DNA of 64,000 nucleotides from a virus: IMG/VR virus record IMGVR_UViG_3300031933_000215, positions 62,001 through 126,000 of that record; one strand, given 5' to 3'. This document shows positions 42,184 to 49,728 of the stretch, in pieces (the first letter of the stretch is position 1; each line of letters begins with the position of its first letter). The notes beneath the pieces are model-generated. The model worked only from the letters and a program-made list of their open reading frames with translations, did not search any database and was not told the DNA's origin. Position numbers and translations under genes: made by a program.

Positions 42184-44463
42184 ATGGATAATCTGAAGAA
42201 ACTGTTTTCCGATCGCCACGACGCAATGAAAGGCGATTTCGAACTGACTGAATTTGTGGCCTCCCTGGAATCTGCTGGCGACGTCGTCGGTGGTCCCATG
42301 GCCGTATCTCGTGAGCTGGCTGCTCGTGTTTCCACCGAGTCTTTCGGTGAGATGGACCAGGAGTCCATGCACAGCTGTCGCGAACTGTACTCTTCTCTGG
42401 AAGACACCCTGGAGCGTCTGGGCTTTGAAAGCTTCAACGCCAAGCGCGGTGCCGACGCTTCCCGTATCGGCGAGAACCAGGTTCTGGCGGCAACCGTTGC
42501 CAACATCGCTTCCGGCGACGAAGTTCGCTACAAGAAAGCCCTGCGCGGCATGACCAGCGCTCCTCAGTCCAACAACCCGAACGTGGTTAACTTCAACCCG
42601 ATGGTTGAAGGTCCCAACGGTAACATGCCGGTACTGGCCGAAGGTCAAGGCCTGGAAAACTACAACGAGAAGTCCCAGCGTGATTTCCGTGTGGTTTCCG
42701 TTGCCTACAACCTGGCTGCTGCTCGTCAGGACGCGTTTGGCGAAGCCATCTACCCGACTGTGGTTGTGAACCCGACTGAAGGTGGTGTTACCCAGAACCT
42801 GACCTACGCTGCCGTTCTGAAGGACGTGTTCCACGAAGTTACTGGTGCCCTGTTCGACACCCGTGAAGTGAACATGGTTGAAGCCTTCCGTGACCCGGCC
42901 GTTCTGGAAGACGCCAGCACCAAGCTGGTTCCGGTAGTTGACGAGAAAGGCACCAACTCTGACGTATTCGTTGCCGACACCATTGTGGCTCCGAAGACCA
43001 TCGAACTGGACCGTGGCGGTTCTGTTGAAACTGCACCGCTGAAAGTGGGCCACAAGTTCGACCTGATCGGCGTTTCCAACCGTCAGCAGCTGATCGCTGG
43101 CAACCTGCTGGACAGCTCCGACACCATCGATCCGGCCATGCGTCTGAAGAACCTGTACGTTCAGACTGGCGGCACCAACAAGAAGGTTATCCGCTTCACT
43201 GTTGAGCGCATGCCGACTGCTGTGTTCCAGCCGAGCCTGACCAACGACACCCGTATCGCTCAGCTGAACTTCACCACCGAAGACATGGTTGTGAAGGCCG
43301 GCACCAAGGCGGTTGACGGTTCCACTGGCGCTGAGCTGGACGAAATCGCTTCCCGCGAATGGACCCTGCGCCTGAGCGTTGGCGTATCCGGTTCCGTGAG
43401 CCTGTCCAAAGGTGACACCTGGATCAACGCTACTCCGGTAGTGGTTGAGAAAGTACTGGACGCTGAAGGTACTGCTCTGAGCAAGAAAGACGGCGACGTT
43501 GCCACTCTGCTGAACGCCCTGGGCGATCTGACTGTTGTGGGTTACGACCTCGACGCACGCTTCACCAACACCAACCGTCGTGAGCGCGGCCAGCTGGTAC
43601 AGACTCGTACCCTGCAGTTCCGCTACCCGGTTCCGATGCACAGCCCGATCACTCTGCCGATGTCCACCATGGACGAGAACGGCCCGGGCGACGTGGTGAA
43701 GACGCTGACTGTTGCGACCAACATCCGCAACTCCAACAACGCTGTAACTCGCCTGCTGAACTACCTGTCTCAGCTGCGTGAAGTGACTTCTTCCGGTTAC
43801 GACCGTCCGAAGTTCGGTGCTGTTGAAGGTGCTCTGTCTGCCCTGATCCGTCCGACGTACCGTCACGCCAACCTGGACCTGCGTGAAGTCATCGACTCCA
43901 CTCGCAGCGGCGAGCGTTGGGAAGACGTGTGCCAGGCCATCCTGAACACTGTGAAGAGCATGCTGTTCCCGGCCTACCGCGACTCCAACATCGAAGCGGC
44001 TTACCAGACTGTAACTGGTAACGCAGATGAGCGTCCGAAGTTCATCATCGCGACCGACAAGGAAATCGCGCACTACCTGATGCTGAAAGGCGACGACCGG
44101 ACTCTGGGTGCTTACCTGAAGTACGACATCGTCTCCACCAACAACGAGCGTTTCGATGGCAAGATCGTCATCATCCCGACTCGTGAGAACCCGGTTGAGA
44201 ACGACATCCTCAACTTCGGTCAGTTCTACTACGTACCGACCATCGTTGCGGACCTACCGATCAGCCGTAACGGCCAGATCTCTCGTGAGATCGCTGCCGT
44301 ACCGTTCAACCTGCACGTTAACAACATTCCGTTTGCGATCGAAATCGACGTATCCGGTCTGCGTGACGTCATGGGTGAGTCTGTATTCATCAACAAGATC
44401 GGCTCTGCGGCCGACGCTGGTGATACTACAGCTGACAGCGGTGGCACCACTACTACTCCGTAA
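42184..44463 (+). CDS. Major capsid protein, phiKZ gp120-like, 759 aa
   Basis: Size is close to the phiKZ capsid protein (about 747 aa). An N-terminal region of about 95 residues with several S-x-E sites (SLE, STE, SLE) and FESF is the probable cleaved propeptide. The mature part shows the HK97-like order: an N-arm, E-loop-like strands, then the A-domain with FIIATDKEIAHYLM near 620 and strands such as GKIVIIPTREN. It ends in a Thr/Gly/Ser tail. Codon use is strikingly biased (CTG, GTT, AAC, GAC dominant, few rare codons), unlike neighbours, consistent with very high expression. A strong terminator follows. Confidence 0.8.
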   Translation: MDNLKKLFSDRHDAMKGDFELTEFVASLESAGDVVGGPMAVSRELAARVSTESFGEMDQESMHSCRELYSSLEDTLERLGFESFNAKRGADASRIGENQVLAATVANIASGDEVRYKKALRGMTSAPQSNNPNVVNFNPMVEGPNGNMPVLAEGQGLENYNEKSQRDFRVVSVAYNLAAARQDAFGEAIYPTVVVNPTEGGVTQNLTYAAVLKDVFHEVTGALFDTREVNMVEAFRDPAVLEDASTKLVPVVDEKGTNSDVFVADTIVAPKTIELDRGGSVETAPLKVGHKFDLIGVSNRQQLIAGNLLDSSDTIDPAMRLKNLYVQTGGTNKKVIRFTVERMPTAVFQPSLTNDTRIAQLNFTTEDMVVKAGTKAVDGSTGAELDEIASREWTLRLSVGVSGSVSLSKGDTWINATPVVVEKVLDAEGTALSKKDGDVATLLNALGDLTVVGYDLDARFTNTNRRERGQLVQTRTLQFRYPVPMHSPITLPMSTMDENGPGDVVKTLTVATNIRNSNNAVTRLLNYLSQLREVTSSGYDRPKFGAVEGALSALIRPTYRHANLDLREVIDSTRSGERWEDVCQAILNTVKSMLFPAYRDSNIEAAYQTVTGNADERPKFIIATDKEIAHYLMLKGDDRTLGAYLKYDIVSTNNERFDGKIVIIPTRENPVENDILNFGQFYYVPTIVADLPISRNGQISREIAAVPFNLHVNNIPFAIEIDVSGLRDVMGESVFINKIGSAADAGDTTADSGGTTTTP

Positions 44464-44490
44464 GCTTTGACTTACCGTAGCTAGTGCACA

Positions 44491-44524
44491 AAAAGGCGCC
44501 CTTCGGGGCGCCTTTTTTATGTCG
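44491..44524 (+). terminator. Hairpin terminator with TATGTCG tag
   Basis: AAAAGGCGCCC (44491-44501), TTCG loop, matching arm ending in TTTTTT (to 44518), then TATGTCG (44518-44524). Terminates the capsid transcript. Confidence 0.9.
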
Positions 44525-44583
44525 TTCAAGGAATTACTCATGGTGGTGATACTATACACCCAAGCAAACACAAGGAACGAATC

Positions 44584-45234
44584 ATGACCGAACAAGATTG
44601 TACTGTTGAAGCCCATGTCCCGACTTTGAAAGAACGCTTCAGTGATTGGTGCCGCCGTACCTTCTCCCGACGGGACAATGACTCCGAAATGACGTCCCAC
44701 GCCATGCGGGAATTGACCCAAGCAGGCTTCTTTGATATCGACAGCGACTACGTTGGCATGTTGGGTCCTGCGGTACTGCGTTTGATCCAAACTCACGCCA
44801 AAGAGAACCACAGTGGTTTCTCCTCGTCGATTGCAGTGTCGCTGTTTGACCGGCTGGTGCAAGGTGAACCACTGTCGCCCCTAACGGGTGAAGAGAAAGA
44901 ATGGAGCGAATGGTACGAGGGCGAACTCCGACAAAACCTGCGTTGCAGTAAGATCTTCCAACGTAAAGATGGAACCGCCTACACGCTGGATGCGGTGATC
45001 TTCATTGACCCCAATGGCGCGTCGTTTACTTCCAAGGACAGTATTCGTGACATCCAGTTCCCGTACATGCCTCCGGCTCGACCGGAGTACCAACACAACC
45101 CACCCAAGGAAGTGATTCCGGAGAATCCGGTTAAAGGTACCGAGTTCATGTATAAAGGAGAACACTGGATCTACGATGGCGAATACTGGGTCGATGCTGA
45201 CGACTACCACGGACCCACGGTGATCAGGAGTTAA
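44584..45234 (+). CDS. Conserved hypothetical phage protein, 216 aa
   Basis: The centre (SSSIAVSLFDRLVQGEPLSPL, then GEEKEWSEW, QNLRCSKIFQRKDGTAYTLD, FPYMPP) resembles a family of uncharacterised phage proteins that share L-x-PL-TGE-x-x-EW and RCS-x-x-F...Y. I cannot name it with certainty. The C-terminal 60 residues contain an aromatic repeat (FMYKGEHWIYDGEYW). Starts behind the tagged terminator of the capsid gene and ends before the RNA interval. Confidence 0.7.
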   Translation: MTEQDCTVEAHVPTLKERFSDWCRRTFSRRDNDSEMTSHAMRELTQAGFFDIDSDYVGMLGPAVLRLIQTHAKENHSGFSSSIAVSLFDRLVQGEPLSPLTGEEKEWSEWYEGELRQNLRCSKIFQRKDGTAYTLDAVIFIDPNGASFTSKDSIRDIQFPYMPPARPEYQHNPPKEVIPENPVKGTEFMYKGEHWIYDGEYWVDADDYHGPTVIRS

Positions 45235-45254
45235 CTTTTACTCGGTGGGTTATA

Positions 45255-45262
45255 GTATGCCA
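45255..45262 (+). promoter_or_regulatory. Candidate RTATG promoter of noncoding RNA
   Basis: GTTATAGTATGCC with TATG at 45256-45259, 21 nt after the end of the upstream gene and directly before the first stem of the structured interval. Confidence 0.45.
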
Positions 45263-45530
45263 GTAACGGGTTTGCCTGCCCTGCATCGTTGACCTCGCCC
45301 GTTACTGAGACCCCTGTGATCCAGTCACAGCTTTACGACAAACGGTGGAAGCACTGGAGTACCACCAAAAGGCAATGTTGGCTTTTCATAAATGTCCTCT
45401 TCACTATAGGACTGCCGATAACTGCCCCGTGAGTTGGGAGCCTGACCCAATGCCTTCGAGCAATCGAAGTGCAAACCCTGCACGGGGCAACCTATTCCAA
45501 ACTCCCCTCCCCAAGTGGGAGGGGTTTATG
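45261..45530 (+). ncRNA. Candidate structured noncoding RNA, about 270 nt
   Basis: Gene-free interval with unusual density of perfect inverted repeats. (1) CAGTAACGGG (45261-45270)/CCCGTTACTG (45298-45307), 10 bp. (2) CTGTGA (45314-45319)/TCACAG (45325-45330). (3) GGTGG (45344-45348)/CCACC (45362-45366). (4) GTCCT (45394-45398)/AGGAC (45408-45412). (5) a cloverleaf-like unit: GCCCC (45424-45428)/GGGGC (45484-45488) enclosing TTGGG/CCCAA, CTTCGA-GCAA-TCGAAG (GNRA loop) and GTGC/GCAC. It begins after a TATG element and ends at a hairpin terminator. No tRNA anticodon or T-loop signature. A 75-codon frame at 45345 lacks a ribosome site. Function unknown; could be a regulatory or antihost RNA. Confidence 0.55.
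45504..45530 (+). terminator. Hairpin terminator with TTTATG tail
   Basis: CCCCTCCC (45504-45511) pairs GGGAGGGG (45517-45524), then TTTATG (45525-45530). Closes the noncoding RNA interval. Confidence 0.8.
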
Positions 45531-45555
45531 TTTCCCATCCCACGCAATTTAACCT

Positions 45556-45574
45556 CTATATCACTTAGTTGAAT
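45556..45574 (+). promoter_or_regulatory. Candidate promoter CTATATCAC-N5-TGAAT
   Basis: CTATATCAC at 45556-45564, TGAAT at 45570-45574, 52 nt before ATG 45608 and after the terminator. Confidence 0.65.
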
Positions 45575-45607
45575 CAAACCAACCCAATCCAACAAAAGGA
45601 TGACACA

Positions 45608-46057
45608 ATGATCAAAGTTACTTCAGTTGACCCAGTGATCGGTACCAACGAACTGACCAAAGACGACATCATGTACGTCGATACACATTGGTCAGAAATC
45701 GACGGCATTCGCTTCGTGGGCAATCGGTCCGATCTTGAACGGGCCAGTCTGCCTGTTCTGGAGCCGGTAAAGGTCGGCGATCGGTTCTACGGTGTGACAG
45801 TGCAGGTCCATTGGTCCGGTATGGTCGAATTCTGGTTCCATGCGGCGGATAAAGAAAACACACTGCATCTGGCCAAAGCCCTGGCGACTCAAAAGAAGTT
45901 GATTACAACGGTCACACACTTGGCCCGCATCTTGGTCCGTTTCGACCGTGACGGTTCAAGAGTGGGTGAAGTCGATACCTTGGATCGGTTCTATGAGAAC
46001 TTGGACCCGAAACAGCTCGACTACTCCACGTTCACTGGTGATATGATTCCGACATAG
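45608..46057 (+). CDS. Hypothetical protein, 149 aa
   Basis: ATG 45608 preferred for the AAAAGGA upstream and because the promoter element lies just before; the longer frame from 45569 would overlap it. Mixed alpha/beta, soluble. The stop codon lies in the loop and stem base of a hairpin (46046-46064), followed by a strong terminator. Single-gene unit of the CTATATCAC class. Confidence 0.75.
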   Translation: MIKVTSVDPVIGTNELTKDDIMYVDTHWSEIDGIRFVGNRSDLERASLPVLEPVKVGDRFYGVTVQVHWSGMVEFWFHAADKENTLHLAKALATQKKLITTVTHLARILVRFDRDGSRVGEVDTLDRFYENLDPKQLDYSTFTGDMIPT

Positions 46058-46064
46058 TCGGAAT
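46046..46064 (+). repeat. Inverted repeat over a stop codon
   Basis: ATTCCGAC (46046-46053), ATA, GTCGGAAT (46057-46064): perfect 8-bp stem containing the stop codon TAG at 46055-46057. A second hairpin, the terminator, lies 5 nt downstream. Confidence 0.5.
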
Positions 46065-46068
46065 ACCG

Positions 46069-46099
46069 GGGAGGGCTACGGCCCTCCCTTTTTTTTTTT
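46069..46099 (+). terminator. Rho-independent terminator
   Basis: GGGAGGGC (46069-46076), TACG loop, GCCCTCCC (46081-46088), then a run of 11 Ts. Confidence 0.9.
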
Positions 46100-46163
46100 C
46101 ATCCCATTTTATTTCAAATCTACATTATAAAGGAGAGTAACGACCCACGTGGAGTACCTCCTT

Positions 46164-46805
46164 ATGTTTGACATCGAAGAGTTGGGCCGACGGGCCTACC
46201 TTCAGGAGCTTCAGTTTCCTGAAGTGCATCGTAAAACCAAAACCAAACGCAGTGGTCGGTATGTTGTAACTACGACCACCTACACCGCAACGTTCAACGA
46301 TCACGAGACCGCCGACATTCTGGTGGACAACATGCCCGACGTTCCGGACTGGGTGAAAGAAGACTGGTTCAGTCAAGACCATCCGGTCCGGGTGGCTGTG
46401 AAGGTCGAAGAAGAAGTAGCCGAAGGCGAGGAGATGCTCGCCCTCTTAGACCAAATGAAAAGCGGTGGTGCCGCTGATCTACTCTTGGGCTTTTACAGTC
46501 ACCGAAACGTGCAGTGTACGCACGAAGACAAAGGCGACAATCCAGAGGTCACGGCACTTCGAAAGGCATTGCAGGACGCCATGGCACCAAAAGGAGCGCC
46601 CCGACAAAAATTGTCCCGGCGGGCAGGGAGTGAAGCAACCCCCAAAGCCTGTCCGCCGGAGCAACACCATTCGGGGGGAACGCAGTGTCAACGGAAAGGT
46701 CCGGAGAACCGGACGTCAAAAAGGTCGGGTGGTCATACGCCCGGGAAAGCGATACCACACGTGAGTCTGAGTGTGGTGTCGGTGGAGACTCAATCAATGC
46801 AATAG
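46164..46805 (+). CDS. Hypothetical protein, 213 aa, uncertain C-terminus
   Basis: ATG 46164 has GGAG 9 nt upstream; a GTG at 46149 is also possible. The N-terminal 145 residues look like a normal acidic protein (MFDIEELGRRAYLQEL, AVKVEEEVAEGEEML). The last 65 residues are Pro/Arg/Ser/His-rich and unlike the rest. Two other frames are open across 46465-46764 and 46685-46924, the latter with GTG start behind GGGGGG. A frameshift or programmed overlap is possible, so the true end is uncertain. Confidence 0.55.
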   Translation: MFDIEELGRRAYLQELQFPEVHRKTKTKRSGRYVVTTTTYTATFNDHETADILVDNMPDVPDWVKEDWFSQDHPVRVAVKVEEEVAEGEEMLALLDQMKSGGAADLLLGFYSHRNVQCTHEDKGDNPEVTALRKALQDAMAPKGAPRQKLSRRAGSEATPKACPPEQHHSGGTQCQRKGPENRTSKRSGGHTPGKAIPHVSLSVVSVETQSMQ

Positions 46806-46814
46806 GGGATAAGA

Positions 46815-48029
46815 ATGGGACGGTTGAACCACATCTTCCCGTCGCTAGTGTCAGATGTGGTGCCACGACCAGCCACAACCAAGCCTGGGTTGAAGCATAC
46901 CTGTGTGCAGTACAGCATGCATAGTACCATGCGCTCGCCGATCTTCTGGCGGAACGCACTAGGGATTGTGGTATGCGAACCCGGAGCCTTATCGACAACA
47001 GCGGACGAGTATTTTTACATTACGATCGAGTACGAATTCGACCCCGGTGTAAAAATTGACTCGCGGGAGTTATTGTCTGAGTTAGAATTGCCGGACGATC
47101 ACGTTGAGCGAAAAGGTATTGTCGATGCGCTATCCACATTGGAGCGCGAACCTACCTGGTATAACCAGCGTAAATTCTCCTACACTCTGGGCATCTCCAG
47201 AGAGACGCTGGAACACATGGGTGGGGTTGTATACCTAAACGACGTAGACTTGGTGGTTGGGTTCGAGAAGCACCGAGACGCCGCAATCCATCCCTTCAGT
47301 CAACCGGGTCAGCGACAGCGCTTGAACGAAACGTTCCAAATGAACGACGGTTTAACGCAACGCTACCTCATGGTGGACAACTCGGGGATCAATGGAACAC
47401 GTTGGGTGAACACTGGATACGGTGTATTTGAGATACACAGTGTGCAGGACCCCCAATTGCGAGACGGTGTTTATGTCACTACCCGAAACACAGCAAACGC
47501 GGAACCGGAAACGGTTTTCTACGACTTCACCAATGCTGATAAAGCATTGGGCTTATACCGCAACCGCACGGAGGCGGAATCGTTCGGATCACCGGACGCA
47601 CGATTCAAGGCTGAGCTGAAAGAAGCTGAGCAGGATCTGACGCGAGAAAAGATGGATCTTCAACGCAACAAACAGGAGATCGAACGTGAACAACACGAAC
47701 TGGACCTCGAACGCCGCCGTTGGGACGACTACTACAAAGAAGAAGAAGCCCGACGAAAACGAGAACAAGATCAGCTAGACCTGGAAGTAAAACGACACAA
47801 AGAGGACATGGATAGACAGCGCGAGCGACTGAAGATGGAACGTGACCGCATGGAGTTTGAACGACAGACGTACTCGGAACGTCAGAAGTTTGAATACGAC
47901 ATGCGCAGCCGCGATCGGAAGGACCAAACCGATCAGTGGAAGTCCGCCGTCGAAGTTGGCAAGTTGTTTATTAGTGTCGTAGGGGTCGGTCTAGGCTTAG
48001 CGGCCTTGATCGTAAAACGACAAAAGTAG
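46815..48029 (+). CDS. Coiled-coil membrane-anchored protein, about 404 aa
   Basis: ATG 46815 follows GGGGAT; a later ATG at 46929 (MRSPIFWRNALG) is an alternative because the first 38 residues look atypical. The domain up to about 250 is alpha/beta. From about 258 to 370 there is a long, highly charged coiled coil rich in Arg, Glu, Lys and Asp. The C-terminus (VGKLFISVVGVGLGLAALIVKRQK) is a membrane span. Topology suggests a tail-anchored protein with a rod-like stalk, attached to a membrane; host target unknown. Confidence 0.6.
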   Translation: MGRLNHIFPSLVSDVVPRPATTKPGLKHTCVQYSMHSTMRSPIFWRNALGIVVCEPGALSTTADEYFYITIEYEFDPGVKIDSRELLSELELPDDHVERKGIVDALSTLEREPTWYNQRKFSYTLGISRETLEHMGGVVYLNDVDLVVGFEKHRDAAIHPFSQPGQRQRLNETFQMNDGLTQRYLMVDNSGINGTRWVNTGYGVFEIHSVQDPQLRDGVYVTTRNTANAEPETVFYDFTNADKALGLYRNRTEAESFGSPDARFKAELKEAEQDLTREKMDLQRNKQEIEREQHELDLERRRWDDYYKEEEARRKREQDQLDLEVKRHKEDMDRQRERLKMERDRMEFERQTYSERQKFEYDMRSRDRKDQTDQWKSAVEVGKLFISVVGVGLGLAALIVKRQK

Positions 48030-48030
48030 T

Positions 48031-48054
48031 CAATGACTCTGGTGTAAGTCATTG
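48031..48054 (+). promoter_or_regulatory. Inverted repeat in the leader of the RNAP beta gene
   Basis: CAATGACT (48031-48038) and AGTCATTG (48047-48054), perfect 8 bp with an 8-nt loop, 2 nt after the preceding stop and 21 nt before ATG 48076. No U tract, so it could be an operator-like site, weak terminator or translational control hairpin. Confidence 0.4.
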
Positions 48055-48075
48055 GCGGCAACAGCGAGAGTTTGG

Positions 48076-49701
48076 ATGGATAACGTACTGTTAGAGAGGA
48101 TCAAAGAGCGAACGCCTGCGTTCAACCGCACGATCACCAACGGTCTGGCGGTGGAACACATGATGTCAGTCAACTCCGATACCGGGGTGAACAGCACCAT
48201 GGCGTACATCGATCGACTGATCCGCATCAACCAGGAGTTGTTCCCGGAAGGGTTGACCTACGATGGCAGTCAGGTGTGCTCTCCAGTAAAACATTTTGAA
48301 GAGCTGACACGCGAGTACAACTCAAAAAGAATAGCCAACATCGCACAGTTCGATACTTACCTGGTCAAGTACCAGTTCTCGTACCATGGCGAAGCATTAA
48401 TGCCACGTTTCATTCAGCTACCGTTCGTACGGGATGGTGGGTTGATGACACTCAATGGCGCGACCTACAACGTCTCCCCGGTATTGACCGACGTGGGGTT
48501 CTCAGTGCTGAACGGTGGGATCTTCATCCCATTCCGACGGACTCGATTGAACTTCAAACGCACGGACCATCACTTCCTGGCCAACGGCCATCGGTGCATT
48601 GTGTACGTGATCTGGTCGATGATCCATAACGAGATGAGTAATCGCGGCAACCGTGATCTGGACAACCGCAAACCCATCCACTCGTCCTTGGCGCAATACT
48701 TCTTCTGCCGTTTCGGGGTGACCGGAACGTTTGAGAAGTGGGCCAATACGAAGGTGTGGTTGAAGTGGCGTGGCGAGGTGAACAAGAAGGAGTTCCCCAG
48801 CAACCAGTTCACGATCTTCGAATCGTTGACCCTGAAAGGAAAACACCCCACAGGCGACCTGTGCCTGATTGTCCCCAAAGAAGCCGACACGGACTTTGTG
48901 CGGATGCTGGTGGGTGGTTTCTTTTACGTGGTTGACACTTTCCCCGACCGTTTCCAGGAGGTGAGTTACGCCGATGACATCAGCCAATGGCGCATCATCC
49001 TTGGACACATGGTGTTCGGGGATTACGAACACGCCGGCAAGGTCTTGGAGAACATTGACACGCACATGCGTTCGCAAGAAGTGTCGCTGGATGAGATGAC
49101 CCGGGAGGAGCTGCGTTCGCGGCAAATCTACGTGGACAACATCTGGGACCTGTTCCACAAGATCATGACAGACCTCTCCCATCACTTCTACCAAACCAAC
49201 ACCGAAGAGACTTCGATGTACAACAAGAAGCTGATGGTCCTGCGCTACATCACTGAGGAATTCAACTCAGCGATCTCATTGTTTGGTTACGGCTTCCAGA
49301 GCCGGCATGACAAGCAGTGGACCGCCGACGAGTTGAACGACGCACTGAAGCGCTTGTTTAAACTCAATACCTGCACCAAACGCCTGACCGTGGATCACGG
49401 TGAGGTGAACACCGTCAGCTACCCCGGTGATAACAAGATCTTCCGGATCACTTCCATGTTGATCCCACAAGACAAAGCCCGGCGCGGACGTGGTTTTGGT
49501 AAAGGTCTCATTTCCGATACCAGTCGATTGCTGCACGCATCGATTGCGGAAGTTGGTCAGTTCAACAACCAACCGAAGAACAACCCGGATGGTCGAGCGC
49601 GAATCAATCCCAACATTCGCACTGAGGTCGATGGAACCATTCATCGCAACCCCGAACGGGAAGAACTGATCGATCGGACGCAAGCACGGTATCAACGTTA
49701 A
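48076..49701 (+). CDS. Multi-subunit RNA polymerase beta-like subunit, N-terminal-type fragment
   Basis: 541 aa from ATG 48076. LPFVRDGGLMTLNG (about residues 120-135) matches the beta pattern IPLMT-x-x-GTF-x-NG; GIFIPFRRTRLNF, then CIVYVIWSMI, match the beta IPYRGSWLDFE and lobe strands. Near the C-terminus, DTSRLLHASIAEVGQ (about 478-492) corresponds to the beta H-P-x-H-x-G-R fork region, where the protein then ends. This is the N-terminal beta half. In phiKZ the non-virion polymerase beta N-part is gp123, just after the capsid gene gp120, and here too it follows the capsid region. Which of the two polymerases it belongs to is not proven. Confidence 0.75.
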   Translation: MDNVLLERIKERTPAFNRTITNGLAVEHMMSVNSDTGVNSTMAYIDRLIRINQELFPEGLTYDGSQVCSPVKHFEELTREYNSKRIANIAQFDTYLVKYQFSYHGEALMPRFIQLPFVRDGGLMTLNGATYNVSPVLTDVGFSVLNGGIFIPFRRTRLNFKRTDHHFLANGHRCIVYVIWSMIHNEMSNRGNRDLDNRKPIHSSLAQYFFCRFGVTGTFEKWANTKVWLKWRGEVNKKEFPSNQFTIFESLTLKGKHPTGDLCLIVPKEADTDFVRMLVGGFFYVVDTFPDRFQEVSYADDISQWRIILGHMVFGDYEHAGKVLENIDTHMRSQEVSLDEMTREELRSRQIYVDNIWDLFHKIMTDLSHHFYQTNTEETSMYNKKLMVLRYITEEFNSAISLFGYGFQSRHDKQWTADELNDALKRLFKLNTCTKRLTVDHGEVNTVSYPGDNKIFRITSMLIPQDKARRGRGFGKGLISDTSRLLHASIAEVGQFNNQPKNNPDGRARINPNIRTEVDGTIHRNPEREELIDRTQARYQR

Positions 49702-49728
49702 ATCGAACCCAAAAGAAGGACGAAGGTT

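Noticed and set aside
42166-44073. Long antisense frame of 635 codons opposite the capsid gene
   Set aside because: Produced by the extreme codon bias of the capsid gene; no start signal and improbable amino acid composition.
45424-45488. Cloverleaf-like unit read as a tRNA
   Set aside because: Acceptor-like stem and three hairpins exist, but the anticodon-position loop is GCAA with 4 bases and the T-loop is not TTCRA, so it is treated as a tRNA-like fold of a larger RNA.
45345-45572. 75-codon open frame in the RNA interval
   Set aside because: No ribosome site, crosses the terminator, atypical composition.
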